This document shows positions 1-11,430 of a stretch of DNA of 64,000 nt, piece by piece. The stretch's first letter is position 1. Every line of letters begins with the position of its first letter. The notes beneath the pieces were generated by a model, which was given only the letters and a program-made list of their open reading frames with translations, made no database searches and was not told the origin of the DNA. The stretch is from Linanthus parryae. Its lineage: Eukaryota; Streptophyta; Magnoliopsida; Ericales; Polemoniaceae. The stretch is from the NCBI GenBank assembly GCA_023055425.1, contig JALGPY010000006.1:90493935-90557934 (forward strand), written 5' to 3'. Position numbers and translations under genes: made by a program.

Positions 1-675
1 AGCTCTGTCTTGGCCTATCACCTTCGTCAGGTAATCTGTTTCATCATCAGTGCTCAATGTATTATTAGATCATTAATTCAGTTCAGTTATTTTACTTCGT
101 TATTTTTGGTACATATTATTGGGTTCATCTGCTTCAGCGTTTTCAGAAGAAATATTTTTAATGTGCGCAAATAATATGTTTGACTCTCGGGGTTTCTAGT
201 AAATGTTCTTTCGGGGAATGTTACCTCTTTCTGTGATAATCCCGGCAATATGTTGATGGTCTCCAGGTCTTAAAACAACTAAAGATCCGACATTATTCCG
301 TGCCATCTACAAATTCAGAGAACGCTACTGTGAATTATATGATGATTCAATCGATTTGAACTGGGAAAGTCAATTAAGTTTAAATTTTTTCCCGTTAGTT
401 CAGAAACAGACTTGTTTCACAGCATCATGGACACTATCTTCACTGTGGCACCACAGCCATGACCCAACGTTTTCTTCTTCTTTAGTCATCAGCACTTCTG
501 CTACAGTCGTGTTCTCCAAACCCTTCTGTTGCATAGCGGGAGATGAATTGGCACACCCACTGCGGATGAATACTTTCTTCATCTCAGCCCCATCTCTTGC
601 TAGCGAATGCTGCTTTAGAATCGCAACCTTCAGGGTTTCATGAATTGACTGTACAGCCTGGGCGAGTCTATGCAT
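1..675 (-). CDS. CBS-domain protein, CBSX3-like, three 5' exons (gene continues beyond the left edge)
   Basis: Three minus-strand exons join in phase: exon 1 at 675-412, exon 2 at 306-225, exon 3 from 35 to the window edge. All junctions are GT/AG on the minus strand. Exon 1 gives an N-terminal leader with few acidic residues and then GSWLWCHSEDSVHDAVKQ. Exon 2 gives MARNNVGSLVVLRPGDHQ and AGIITER. Exon 3 opens with DYLTKVIGQDRA. This order matches the first CBS (Bateman) domain of plant CBSX3, a mitochondrial CBS-pair protein known to bind adenosine ligands and modulate the thioredoxin system. I chose the ATG at 675 because the residues upstream of it are not of the expected type; an in-frame ATG at 708 also exists. 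The leader would serve as a mitochondrial presequence (inference). The second CBS domain must lie outside the window. Confidence 0.85.
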
Positions 676-860
676 GTTTTTATGTACCCTGCCATACCAA
701 TAGGACACAAATGAATAACAATTTCAAAGAGGAAAAAGAAGAGAGAAATAGGAAAAAGAAAAGAGGAGCGAGAAATGAAAAAGAAGACGCGCAATTTGGT
801 ATGAAAACGTACTCCACTGCTGAGCTTGGACCTGAAGGGGAGCTCTCTTGAAGTTGCAAC
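676..860 (-). promoter_or_regulatory. Pyrimidine-rich leader/proximal promoter of the CBSX3-like gene
   Basis: Read on the minus strand, this stretch is a long C/T-rich run (complement of the GA-rich run at 725-790) ending just upstream of the CBSX3-like ATG. Such CT-rich tracts are common in plant 5' untranslated regions. There is no transcript evidence, so the extent is a guess. Confidence 0.3.
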
Positions 861-2271
861 ATGATATGATAATTGGGTAATTATGCAACAAAAGATAAAA
901 GGAATACCTTGCCCTGGTTGGTTGCTTGTACATGTTTATCACGTGTATTCTCCTTCTTAAACCTGCTTATTCAATTAATTTAGTTTTCTTCTTTCTCTCT
1001 TCTGGTACCTTGCTTGTTAATGTCCTGTTAATAGGTTCCTAATTTCCATTGGAAGTGCAAGTAATATATTCCCAACTTTTATCTCAATCAACTACTAGGA
1101 CTTGTGGCCCCCTGCATATGATCTCAAGTTCAAACCCCTTAGTTGTAGGCTGGACTAGGAAATTTCTTGTAATGATGTTCTATGTATAGAGAAAAAAAGA
1201 GAAAACAAAAGGAAACTACTAGGACTGAACTAAGGACGTTTAAAAGTACTTCCAACACTTCACTATTCAAGTGAGTTGTTCCGATTACGATCATGAAGAA
1301 AGATTGTCGCTTCACTTAATTATGCAAAGCAAGTACTAATTTATCTTTTTCGCATTAGATTTATCTACTGTGGGTTGTTACCTTGGGGTAATGCTATATC
1401 ACTTTATCTGGGCTCTGGCACCCCATGATAGCTTGAAGGAAGTCTGAATAGTCGTTTTTTGTAACTAGTTATGCATTTTTCATAAATAGTTTTTTTTTTT
1501 TTTTTTTCTGATGCATTTTCGGTGAACAGTTGAGATGATCCTATGAAGTAATGTCAGAAGGCCTAAATTGCCATAGCATCAGTGTTTGGCGCGCAAGTTT
1601 ATGAATGTTTTGCCTGTATGGATATTGTGCTTGTTTGCAAACCAAAGAATCTATATGATCATTGAATTTCTTTTGTTTAGGACTCTGTGGTTTGTTTGGG
1701 GATCATATTACAGTTTAGAGAACACCGGAGCAACATCGTCATTGAACTGGTGCTTTAATTATCTTAAATTATTATTCAATGTTTAACAATTGCTTGGGCA
1801 AAACTATTTAATTCTGAAAGTCTTGGTTTCCAAACGAGGACACTGACTCTTAAACAACACCTTCTGAAGGAGAAAGTGAACCAAAACTTGGTAAGCTTGG
1901 CATGGAAGTTTTTTCTTGCAGTGGATATATAAGTTCTGGATAACTAAATGTTGAACCAAAACGAAATGGTAGAAAGAAGAAAAGCACAACCATTGTCAAA
2001 GTTGAAAAGCATAAAACTGGACCACCTTGTATGTCCTTACCAGTACATGGAATCTGAAGCATCCCAGAACAAAAGTTATCTTTCCTTAGCATTTTGGTAA
2101 ACCAAGAATACAGAAACCTGTAGTAGTAATGACCCATGCACTAGGCAAGGTATCAAAACTGTTATCTATTTATGTTTCAAATTTCAATTCCATGGACATC
2201 ATTATCATTTATCACCACAGATCTCCAATCTTCAATTCACTTCTTCCAACAGTTAACCAATTATCTTCTCC
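861..2271. other. Intergenic spacer between two divergent genes
   Basis: AT-rich DNA between the divergent CBSX3-like and Pro/Ser-rich genes. It contains a SINE-like relic near 1085-1190 and a long T tract near 1489-1507. Several short open frames exist on both strands, but none has recognisable domains or splice-consistent extensions. The two promoters should lie here. Confidence 0.6.
1085..1190 (+). repeat. tRNA-derived SINE relic
   Basis: The stretch holds a pol III B-box-like sequence, GTTCAAACCCC (1128-1138), followed by TTAGTTGTAGGCTGG. The same B-box plus tail phrase recurs at 22445-22473 in otherwise different DNA, which argues for two diverged copies of one SINE family. The A-box side is too decayed to define the 5' end. 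Confidence 0.45.
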
Positions 2272-4053
2272 ATGGCAGAACAAAGGCAGGGCTTCCGTTT
2301 CCGCCTCCCATGGCAATCAGCGGGACCAACACCACCGCCAGCTTCAGCTCCTCGCCGCCAGCCACCTCCTCCACCGCCACAACAACAGCAACAACAACAA
2401 CAACAACAACCGCGAGTCTCTGCTCCTCAAAGCCAGAAGCAACCTTCTAAGCCACCACCACCATCATCGACCACCACCACCACCAGCAACACTAATCCTG
2501 CAGAAAAGAAACCTTCTAAGCCAGCATCACCATCACGTACAACTCAATCCCGCACTCCCTCTGTACCTCCCTCACCATCACGAGGTGGCACACAACGTCC
2601 CTCACCTTCTCGCGTATCAAAAACAGCTGCAAAACCTCCTTCACCAACTCGTATAACACCACCTTCCCCTCAGCCAATGTCCAAATCCAATGAATCTTCA
2701 GAGACTAATCCAATATCACCGCATTCACAGCCACCAGCTGAAGCATCCTCAATGCCTTCTTCATCTCTTACTGTGATGGATGCAAAAATACCAGAAGCAC
2801 GCATACAGTCTCCAAAGGCCTCAGAAAAATTGCAAGTCAAGGCAGAAGATGTCATCCCACCTTCTCTAGTTCCATCGCCAGCCACCCAGAGTGTTTCGCT
2901 AGAAGAACCTAAGCCAACAAGATTAGTTTCACCAAAGCCGCAGGGGTTAGAGGCAGACATAACATCTGAAAATGTTGTGGATAATACTAAGAACCAGTCG
3001 CCGAAGCACATGACCACACCAAAGCCACTCGAAGAGCCATTGGTTTCTTTAGCTGTCCCCTCTAAAATTTCCCAGGAGGCTGTGGAGAGACCAGACTCTC
3101 CCCTTGTGAGGACTGAACCTAATCATCCTCTTTCAGATTCTGATGGGAATTCAGAGGAAACTGTTGCAGAAAGGAAACAAATAGTGCCAGAACTCGCCAA
3201 GGTCGAGGCATCAAGCTCAAGAGCTCACACCAAAACGCGCCCAAATGTCGCCGCGTACGAGGAAGAACATAAGCAAACTGAGGACAATGAAGAAGAGGTT
3301 CTTGTAAAGGAGGCATTAGCAAAACCCAGCTCCAATCCAGTGAATTTGAATCGGCGGGATAAAGGCAGGGTGATCCATTCTCAACATAATCCTCCAAAAT
3401 CTGCAGGTGACCACGGAGCCTTGCATAAAGATATGGTGGGCGATATATCAAAGTTTGTTCACAAGATGGCTAACACTCAGCATTCAAAGTTTGGAGCAGA
3501 AGACAAACCAGTTACTGTAATAACTCTAGCAGGTGACAACAAAGGAGCATCCATGCAGTTGGGTTCTGATGCATTGAAAAGAGAAGGAAAAATCCACATC
3601 CGCAGGGGCTACAAGACGAATCCAGATGAAAGTAACGAAGCCAACACTGACGGAGAGGGAAGCTCCCAGAGACCAAGTTCTGGAAATGAGGAGGAACAGG
3701 CACTGGAAACATACATAAACAGCAATGTCCAAAGTGTCAATAACTCCATCGTCTTTGACAGTTCCATCACTGAAACAAATCCTGGAGTAAATGTTGTTGT
3801 TTCCCCTGAGGTGAAAGAACCGGCCAAGAAGCATAGCAAAAAAATTGACTCTCATGACACGAGGAAAGCTGAGGTTAACGTTACACCTGCTGAGAAACAT
3901 ACTTATCAGCCCACGGTAAGAAGAAGATGCCTGAAAGGTCTCATGATGGAATCAAGTGAGTCGGACCCTGATAAAATCGACAAGCCTCGACGCCATGGTT
4001 GTCGTGTTGTCTGCAAGGAGAAAGGCGAGAATAGCCAGATTGATCTTCTTTGA
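2272..4053 (+). CDS. Pro/Ser-rich, largely disordered plant protein (593 aa)
   Basis: A single uninterrupted reading frame of 593 codons. It starts MAEQRQG followed by FRFRLPW (residues 8-14), then about 150 residues rich in Pro, Ser, Thr and Gln, including a glutamine run coded by CAA/CAG near 2382-2409 and repeated PSKP/SPSR-type phrases. The middle is acidic and Lys/Glu rich. The C-terminal 45 residues look conserved in style: RRRCLKGL (550-557), an acidic ESSESDPDK stretch, and PRRHGCRVVC (572-581) with three cysteines and a histidine. I do not see a catalytic domain, signal peptide or membrane segment. Plants have uncharacterised 'proteoglycan-4-like' or hydroxyproline-rich annotated proteins of this build, with a short basic N-terminal box and a Cys/His tail; I infer membership but no function. 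The overlapping frame at 2129-2656 is a compositional shadow. Confidence 0.8.
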   Translation: MAEQRQGFRFRLPWQSAGPTPPPASAPRRQPPPPPPQQQQQQQQQQPRVSAPQSQKQPSKPPPPSSTTTTTSNTNPAEKKPSKPASPSRTTQSRTPSVPPSPSRGGTQRPSPSRVSKTAAKPPSPTRITPPSPQPMSKSNESSETNPISPHSQPPAEASSMPSSSLTVMDAKIPEARIQSPKASEKLQVKAEDVIPPSLVPSPATQSVSLEEPKPTRLVSPKPQGLEADITSENVVDNTKNQSPKHMTTPKPLEEPLVSLAVPSKISQEAVERPDSPLVRTEPNHPLSDSDGNSEETVAERKQIVPELAKVEASSSRAHTKTRPNVAAYEEEHKQTEDNEEEVLVKEALAKPSSNPVNLNRRDKGRVIHSQHNPPKSAGDHGALHKDMVGDISKFVHKMANTQHSKFGAEDKPVTVITLAGDNKGASMQLGSDALKREGKIHIRRGYKTNPDESNEANTDGEGSSQRPSSGNEEEQALETYINSNVQSVNNSIVFDSSITETNPGVNVVVSPEVKEPAKKHSKKIDSHDTRKAEVNVTPAEKHTYQPTVRRRCLKGLMMESSESDPDKIDKPRRHGCRVVCKEKGENSQIDLL

Positions 4054-4254
4054 ACACTTCCATCGTTATGGCACTTTTATAGCCAACATAGATGGGACAT
4101 ATATGTACTTAACAAAACCAATGTTTGAGCAATTTGATACTATATAATAAGGATGGTATATCGTCCATACATTTGTGTTTCCATTCTGTACAGCTATTTG
4201 ATGTTGTTGGCATGTTGGAGTAAGGACAAAGAGTAGGGTATTCTATAGTCGTTA

Positions 4255-5266
4255 GCTTCTGAAGGTGCTGCTTCCGCTGCTCCGTTGCCGCAGCTGAGTT
4301 ACCTCCGCGACCAGTGGCAGACGCAGGATCCGTATATTGCGGGGGCCAAACTATACATCACTATTACAATACATCACACGTATATGTGTGGACGATTTTT
4401 TTTATTGAGAACCCACATTTTCGGTTAACCCGTTCCATCACATTCTATTATAGAACTTTCCAACTCGAGTTGAGTCGGCTATCAAGATTAAATTAAAATC
4501 CGACGAGTTAGTTGAAGTAGATAGTTTGCCAGTCAAGTTATCAACTTTTTAAATGAGTCTAAATTGTTAGTATTTGGGTAAAAAAAAGTGCAACAGTATT
4601 AAGCTGTAAATAGTAAAAATAATAAGAATAAACGAAATAGAATCGAGCCCAAGACTAGTTAGAAAAGAATCATAATCTTGAATTGAATTAGAACTACAAA
4701 CTTTCTGAATAAAATTCGGTATCTACAATCGCATTACATATTGGGAAACTAAATTTGAGAAAAATAACAAGTTGCCACTTAAAAATTTGTTCAAAACATA
4801 ATGTATCTGACATCGCTTAAATTACTCTACTAATTATTTTACATAGTACTAGACTAGCTGATTTATTAAATGGTGGTATGGATATATCTTATCAAAAACG
4901 ATTAATATCTTTTTGTGTAAAGATAATGATGGATTAATCTATTTTAATTAATTAATCTCAAATTACACAAAAAAAGAGATAAGTGGCTGAAAATTACTGA
5001 CTTTGGTGGTCTATAATTATCAATTACACGATAACTCTTGAGGGGGCCAACTTCTATTACAACACAAACTCTCACAAAACAAACTCATGGTATTACCGTT
5101 ACAACAGAATGATGGAGGGGCCATGCCCCCCCCCCCCCCCTTCCGTCCGCCACTGTCCGCGACTGCTCTTACGTTGCCACCTTTGTTGAGCACTCCTACT
5201 GCGCTGCCACCACCGGTTCACCAGATTGCCGCCAATCCGTTGAGGACAAGCTTCGTTGCCGGTGTA
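4255..5266 (+). pseudogene. GC-rich, coding-like segment split by the hAT MITE
   Basis: Removing the MITE and one TSD joins 4255-4311 to 5164-5266. The joined stretch is GC-rich and open in at least one frame through the junction, ending near a possible GT donor at about 5260. Its composition contrasts with the AT-rich surroundings. I recognise no protein family, so it may be an exon relic or part of an older repeat. Confidence 0.3.
4312..5155. mobile_element. hAT-type MITE, 844 bp, TSD TCCGCGAC
   Basis: The left end CAGTGGCAGACGCAGGA pairs with the right end, which reads CAGTGGCGGACGGAAGG on the minus strand. An exact 8-bp duplication TCCGCGAC flanks it at 4304-4311 and 5156-5163, the length expected of hAT transposases. 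The interior is AT-rich with no transposase frame, so it is non-autonomous. A 14-15-base C run lies just inside the right end (about 5127-5140). Confidence 0.85.
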
Positions 5267-5323
5267 AATTTTTTAATCTCGTTTCCGTTTTTTTTCACGT
5301 GTATAACCCAAATCACAACGTCA

Positions 5324-5700
5324 GTCTGATACCACTTGTTGAGATTTTCACGTCAACATCCCGTGCAACAAAAAATCAAAGACAATCCCAAACACAAACA
5401 CACGATGTAGGAGAACGAGAAAATAAAAAAGAACACAAATTTAACGTTCTTTCGCGAATCCCTTAAGTGCACGGGGTGAGAGAAATTTAATTATTACGAA
5501 AATCTTATACCCACAATTCTCTCTAGAAACCCTCAACTCTCCTACGCGCTAATGACGTGTATCTCTCGAAGTTTATTATATGACTAAACAACTACCACCC
5601 CTATCTATACTAAATATGAGGAGGTGGAGAAAGCCCTCCAAACCTTAAATCTATCACCCCTCAGAGCAGACTCCACATTTGAGGTCGAATTTTACACCAT
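5324..5700 (-). mobile_element. Decayed LTR fragment with primer-binding site (minus orientation)
   Basis: The minus strand shows TGGTATCAGAC (5334-5324), a match to the usual Met-initiator primer-binding site. It is two bases from a sequence ending in CA whose complement starts TGTTGAGATTTTCACG at 5337. This is the arrangement of a 5' LTR end and PBS. I found neither the other LTR end nor coding sequence, so the right limit is approximate. Confidence 0.4.
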
Positions 5701-5810
5701 TTTTTATATTTGGTGGAGATAAATGATTCGGCTTCTCAAAGGTGACCCTTAAATACACTATTGCACATTTTTTTTTGGGAGGGGGCAGGGGGTGTTTTTT
5801 GGGCTTCAAA

Positions 5811-5835
5811 CGCTCTACCACTTGAGCTACCACCC
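5811..5835 (-). repeat. tRNA-like 5' fragment with intact A box
   Basis: The minus strand reads GGGTGGTAGCTCAAGTGGTA and then GAGCG, with a perfect pol III A box TAGCTCAAGTGG (5829-5818). No anticodon stem, B box or acceptor complement follows. It is therefore a tRNA-derived fragment, perhaps a SINE head, and not a tRNA gene. Confidence 0.4.
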
Positions 5836-6125
5836 TAGCTGCTATTTAATGTATTTTTCCTTTCGTGATTTTGGTTAATATTTTATATTTTAATCACTAA
5901 TATAGTTTCTTAAGGGGTTTACGATATTTATCAACTTGGTAAATCACTAATTAGTGTACTCTTGTACAACATTTAACTTATTTAAAAATATTAATATAAT
6001 GCTAAATAATAAAAGAATAATTGCAGTTTGACATTTAACCGAGGAAGTATATTTGCATATTCTCAAAAAAAAGGAAAAAAAAAAGAAGGGGAAGTATATG
6101 TGCAGTTCGACATTTAACATCTTAA
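5836..6125. other. AT-rich spacer, nothing recognised
   Basis: AT-rich DNA with A-tracts near 6067-6085. No gene, repeat boundary or RNA gene could be supported. Confidence 0.5.
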
Positions 6126-6202
6126 CTAGAGAGTCCTGGAAAGGACACCTCTGACCTGTTGCAACTTATTGTTAAGTGTCTCGGCTGGAGACGATTTGAA
6201 CC
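6126..6202 (+). pseudogene. Possible host exon piece, left side of the Copia insertion
   Basis: When the Copia element at 6203-21757 and one GAACC duplication are removed, the frame here continues across the join to a stop at 21797-21799, giving about 37 residues including DLLQLIVKCLGWRRFEP. The composition looks coding and there is an AG just upstream that could be an acceptor. I do not recognise the family and the frame is short, so a chance ORF is not excluded. Confidence 0.3.
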
Positions 6203-8065
6203 TGATAAGAATGTTGGTGGAAGAATAATGTGTATTCGTCAAATCAGAAAAGATATACAAGGGTTCTATATATATAAGCTATACAACATAAATAACGACC
6301 TAGCTCCTCAGAATATTACAAAATAATATAGTGACCTATTTAGTTTAAGGGTAAAAGACAAAAACCACCCTCGTTAGATGGGTTATATACAAAAACATCC
6401 CTATTGTTTGGGGATATACATTTTGGTCCCCTGCTAACGGAAAATCAGAGGACAGATACCACCATTCTGCTATGTTCCATCCATAAAGTCAATTTTTAGT
6501 AATTTTTTGACTATTTTGTCCCTAATTTGAAAAAAGCCTACTATACCTTTACCCAACTAACAAAATTACACCACTCACCATCAATCCTAAGAAATTTGAC
6601 ATGAAAAATACTACATTCATGTCTACAGCAACAACAACTCTAAAATGCTTGCCCAACATTTCTCTATTTTTTGCTTTTCTTCTTCTAATTTCATACACAA
6701 ATTCCATGCATCAAATGAACCATTTGGATTCATTTCTATCAGCACACCTCTCCCCAATATCTCCTCCTTTTTTTGGTTTTCTCCTATATCAACTCACCAA
6801 ACTATAACAAAATACATATATTTTTTTGGCAAAAGTTGAATTTTCTGGTTCAACTACCATGGAAACTTTAAATCTCCAAAACATAGGAAATTAGTATGAA
6901 CAAGCTAAATGAAATCCAGAAGACGAACAAGAGGTGGCATAAATCTTCATATCAACCATTTCTTCAACTAGATGGTTGAAAAATTGAATACAACAGATCT
7001 AAATCAAACAAAAATCAAAAACTAAACAAAACATAATCTCTAAACTAGTAGAGCAGAGAAGAGAAGATGGGGAAGAACAAGAACAGAGGATGAACAGATC
7101 GACGACAAACCTAGGTCCCCTCCGAAACCAGAAGAACAGAGGAAGAACGCCTCCACGACAAACCCAACCTCCATGACCACCAATTCAGCCTATGACACCG
7201 AAACCTTCTCGGCCCTTAACCACGACCCAGAACCCCAATCAAGTCCGACGAACCTCGATTTATTGATCGATCTTCTCTTCATCGTGGACCTCGTCTTCAA
7301 TCGCCGTATTTGTCGATTCTTCGGGTTCTCCAGTGCTCCATTTGGTTGGAGCGGCGCCGGAGTCTTGAAACCACAAACCCACGGTGCTGGGTTTCCGTCG
7401 AGAAGAACATAGAGAGGACAGAGAGGGGGAATCGGGCCAGGAGGACGAAGGACGGGATCAGAGGCGTGATGGTGGCGGACTCGGCCTGGGTCGCTGCCAG
7501 CTGCGCCTGGTGGTCCGACGGTTGTGGTGGCGGGTTTTCAGATCTAGAGAGATGAGGAGAAGAGAGAGAGAGAGAGTGGTTGCACCCATGGAAACAAAAA
7601 CCACCCTACTGCAGAGCCGCACCCGATGGCCTCTGTGGGTCGTTCTTGGTTTAGCAAACTCAGATCTGGCCTTGGAGGCAGCGTTGTTGGGGTCGTCGGA
7701 TGTCCCAGTGGCATGGGGCAGCGCCGGTGGCGATAATCGCTTCTGGTTTTGTTGTGGTCCGATTCGATTCGCAGGGAAGGAGGAGCTGTTGAGAGGAGGA
7801 GGCGGTGGAGAGGTGAAGATGAGAAGGAGAGAGAAGAGAGAAAAGTTAGGGTTACAAATGGGAGGAGAAGGAGAAGAAGTGGATTTTATAGTGGTGTAAT
7901 TTATTTGCATCTCAAGGATAATTTTGTCTTTCCAGCCCTTTCGTTAGCTCCGTTAGTTAGCAGGGGTGGTTTTTGTATATCCCCTAACAATAGGGATGTT
8001 TTTGTATATACCCCATCTAGCGAGGGTGGTTTTTGTCTTTTACCCTTAGTTTAATTATCATAACA
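6203..8065 (-). repeat. Copia A 3' LTR, interrupted by a MULE
   Basis: Segments 6203-6348 and 8055-8065 together with one copy of the MULE TSD reconstitute exactly 157 bp, the length of the intact partner LTR at 21601-21757. Confidence 0.93.
6349..8045. mobile_element. Non-autonomous MULE, 1,697 bp, TSD TTAGTTTAA
   Basis: Long terminal inverted repeats (about 70 bp or more, starting GGGTAAAAGACAAAAACCAC on both ends) are flanked by an exact 9-bp duplication TTAGTTTAA (6340-6348 and 8046-8054). The uninterrupted Copia LTR at 21601-21757 supplies the empty site. The 9-bp TSD and long TIRs define a Mutator-like element. There is no transposase. The interior from about 7070 to 7890 is markedly more GC-rich than the ends and open in several frames, so it could be a captured gene fragment (Pack-MULE) or simply low-complexity leader DNA. 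Confidence 0.92.
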
Positions 8066-8421
8066 GCCCCCCTCAAACTGAAGCTGTCGTGATAAGCGGA
8101 AGTTTGGAGATCAAGTCTCGAAAACGTTCAGGCGGGTGAGGCTTTGTATGAATGTCTGCGGTTTGATCTGCCGAAGTCACATTTTTCAGATGAACTGTGC
8201 CAGCACGAAGATGATGACAGTAAAGTGGCAGTCTATCTCAATGTGTTTCGTCCTCGCATGAAAGACATCATTGTGTGCAATCTGGATAGCACTGCGGCTA
8301 TCACAACATAAAGTAGTAGCAGAAGACTGTGGCATTCCTATATCAGCTAGTAACCATCGAAGCCAAATGAGCTCTTGCGTGGCGTCAGCCATTGCACGAT
8401 ATTCGGCTTCTGTGCTTGACC
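8066..8421 (-). pseudogene. Copia A RNase H, C-terminal part
   Basis: The minus-strand frame reads MADATQELIWLRWLLADIG, then CCDSRSAIQIAHNDVFHARTKH, the second half of a Copia RNase H with its catalytic-type Asp in DSRSA. It is cut at 8422 by the gag-only element. The first half of the domain resumes at 17787 after the same GAGCG bases. The 3' end of pol, then the polypurine tract, follow at the left. Confidence 0.85.
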
Positions 8422-8989
8422 GAGCGTGTAATACCCGGTTGTTTTTATAGGCATAACTGCTTAAGTTTTGTTGAGATTAGTCAAACGGGGAGGTATTTGT
8501 AGTTTCGGCAAAATATAAACTAGCTAATGTGGGGGTTGTGGTTGAATTTTTAAGAAACTCTAAAACCTAATGGTAAAATAATAAAAGTAAATTAAATAAC
8601 AACAATAAAATAAAACCAAGTTTAAAACATCTCCCTCTCTCTCCAGCTCTCACCATCTGGTGAATTTTTCCTCATCACCCAACACATCTAGTATTTTTTT
8701 TTCATCTCCTTCTCTACTTAACCACTTTTCTCTCTCCCCTTTGCTTTGTTCTTGCTCTCTCTCTCGGCTGACACCCACACCCACACACACATACACACAC
8801 ACACTTTTTTTTCATTCTCTCCATCACAAAACACCCCCATTCCTCTCTTTCTCTCTCCCGTCACAACACCTCTTCCCTCTCTCTCTTGTTTTTTTTCTCC
8901 TCCCTCACAACACACACCAAAACCACCCACCCTCACACAAAACCTCCATCCTCTTCTATATAAACCCCCTACCTCCTCCAACACAAAAC

Positions 8990-9103
<114 letters not shown>

Positions 9104-11430
9104 TCACCATCTATTTTATTCTTCTCCTTCTTCTTCTTTTCTGGTGAAAAAGACAACACCCCATCACTATCACCACCCCCACTGCCGACACCAACACCAC
9201 CACCACCTCCTCCATTACAACCACCATCATCACCACCACTCCTACTTCTCCATCTCTCACCCTCCCTCTGCTCAAAACAGAGCAGCAGCCACCACCACAA
9301 CCAACATCGCCATCACCACCAGTACCACCGCCACAACAGCCCCACCTTCACCACCAACACCTCCTCCATCTCAATCTCCCCCTCCTCTGCAAAACCGCAG
9401 CAGCAGTAACAACATCCACCCACAACCACCACTCCCACCATCGCCAACACCACCACCCACGCCACCATCACCGCCGTCCATCTCTCACCCCCTCTCTGCC
9501 TCTGTTTCTCTCTGTCGATCTCTCCCTCTCCTTCTCTTCTCTCTGTTTCTCAGGCGAAAAGCAAGCAGCAGCAGCAGTGGCGTAGCACCACCGCCACTGC
9601 CGACCCAGAACCGACGGAAAACGCCCCTCTGCCCCGATCTCTCCTCTCTCTCTGCCATCCCTCTCTCTCCCCGAACTCTCACTCTCTCCCTCTGCCTTCG
9701 ATCTCTCTCCCCCTCTGTTTTCTCTCTGCCCGACGGGAACAACAGCAGCAGAAGCAGCGGCGGCCGGAGCCACCGCCGGATCCGACCCGAAGCCAAACCC
9801 GACGGGACCCAGGGCCACCGTGCCTCTCCGCACCTCCCCCGCCGAAATCGACGACTCCCCAACCTTCCTGTAGGTCCGACGAACCCTGAGAAGCCCCCCA
9901 CAGCAGCTCCAACCACCGGAGACGCCATAATTTCCGGCGAAGCTTCAACCCACGCCGCCTATTGTGTTCTCGGCGATTCGGTATCCGATTTTGATGATTT
10001 TTGACATGAATCGCATTATTTTGACTTGAATTTCAGTTCTATATCATCTAAATCTTATGGGTATCAACTAATAATCGGATTTGTGAATTGGGTGTTGATG
10101 AAGGTTGAAGAAGATGATGAGGGGTGGTAATTTTGTACTTAACAGAAAGTTTGGGGAGGGGGCTGCGTTTTACCTAAACTGAATTTCCTATTATATATAA
10201 TAACATTCTAATTTATATTGATATTACTATTAACTAATTATCTATTACAAATAAATCAAATCAATATAATGAAAATAATAAGTTAAGCTTTTATAAATTA
10301 TAAATTTGTTGTAACTAAGTATTAGGATGTGTTTTATTGAAATAATAATAACTAGTATGATTATCACTAAAAGACAATGTTTCGTTTATTGATTAAATGT
10401 CACTTTTATTTTAACAAATAGTATGTTTACAAATAATTAAGCGAAATTATTAAAGTAAAATATTGTTTTCTTGAAATAGAATGAATTAGTTATAATTACA
10501 GTTATAACACTTTCTCTTAAAAATAAGTTAACAAAAGAAGAATTGTTATGTATATATATGAGTATATAATTAATAAAGATTATAAATGTCACCTTAATTT
10601 TTATTTAAACAAATAGAGAGTTTCAAATAAGTATATTCTCTTTTCCGATAAATGAACTTGCTAAAATTAAATATTGCTAGTTGTGAATTAGAGAATTTAA
10701 GAAAAGATTTCATAAACTAAAAATAACACTTCTAAGTTGTATTATGGATTTCATTATTAGTTGGAAAATAATATCTTATCAATATTTTAAATTATTGGTT
10801 AATTATTTAGTAATGTCATTTATTTTAAATTATAAATGATTAGTAATCCTTTATTAATAAATAATTTAAGTCAATATTTAATTTACTAAGTATGGGGATT
10901 GTGAGGATTGAGTCTAGCGTTTCATCCTAGCCGAGCACTCAAATAGGATTTGTGCATTTATTCGTTTGGAGTTACTGGCCTCGTGACTAGATGATTGATA
11001 AATTGTAGGTGACGGATTTGTGGACATAGGCTTTGTTGACCATCCTACGTACTAACTGCTAAGTCAACATCAGGTGAGTTATATGCTTAGCCTAGCTAGC
11101 CTAGCTTCATTCGTGTCATAACATGATTTTATTATACGTCTCAAAATGTATTTTGTGATACACATGTTTTACTTGTTATTGGTTACGTTTCGAAATGGTT
11201 GTTTTGAAACTGTCACACGAAAATAATAACACGTTAATAACGTAAAGTGGAACGGCACGTACCGGACTCTGTTACTATTTGGGAGGTCCTTTGTTGACCA
11301 TTATTATTTGGGAGGCCCTTTGTTGGCCATGGCTCTTCGCCTTGTTGGCTGGAGTCCCAGCTAGTACTCACCCTTCTGGCATTTTGCTTCTTAAGGGGGT
11401 GTTGCAACACTTAAGGTCTAGTCTGGCAGG

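Noticed and set aside
2129..2656. 175-codon ORF overlapping the 593-aa gene
   Set aside because: His/Gln/Pro-rich shadow of the same repetitive DNA in another frame.
5811..5835. Functional tRNA gene
   Set aside because: Only the D-arm region is present; no anticodon arm, B box or acceptor stem.
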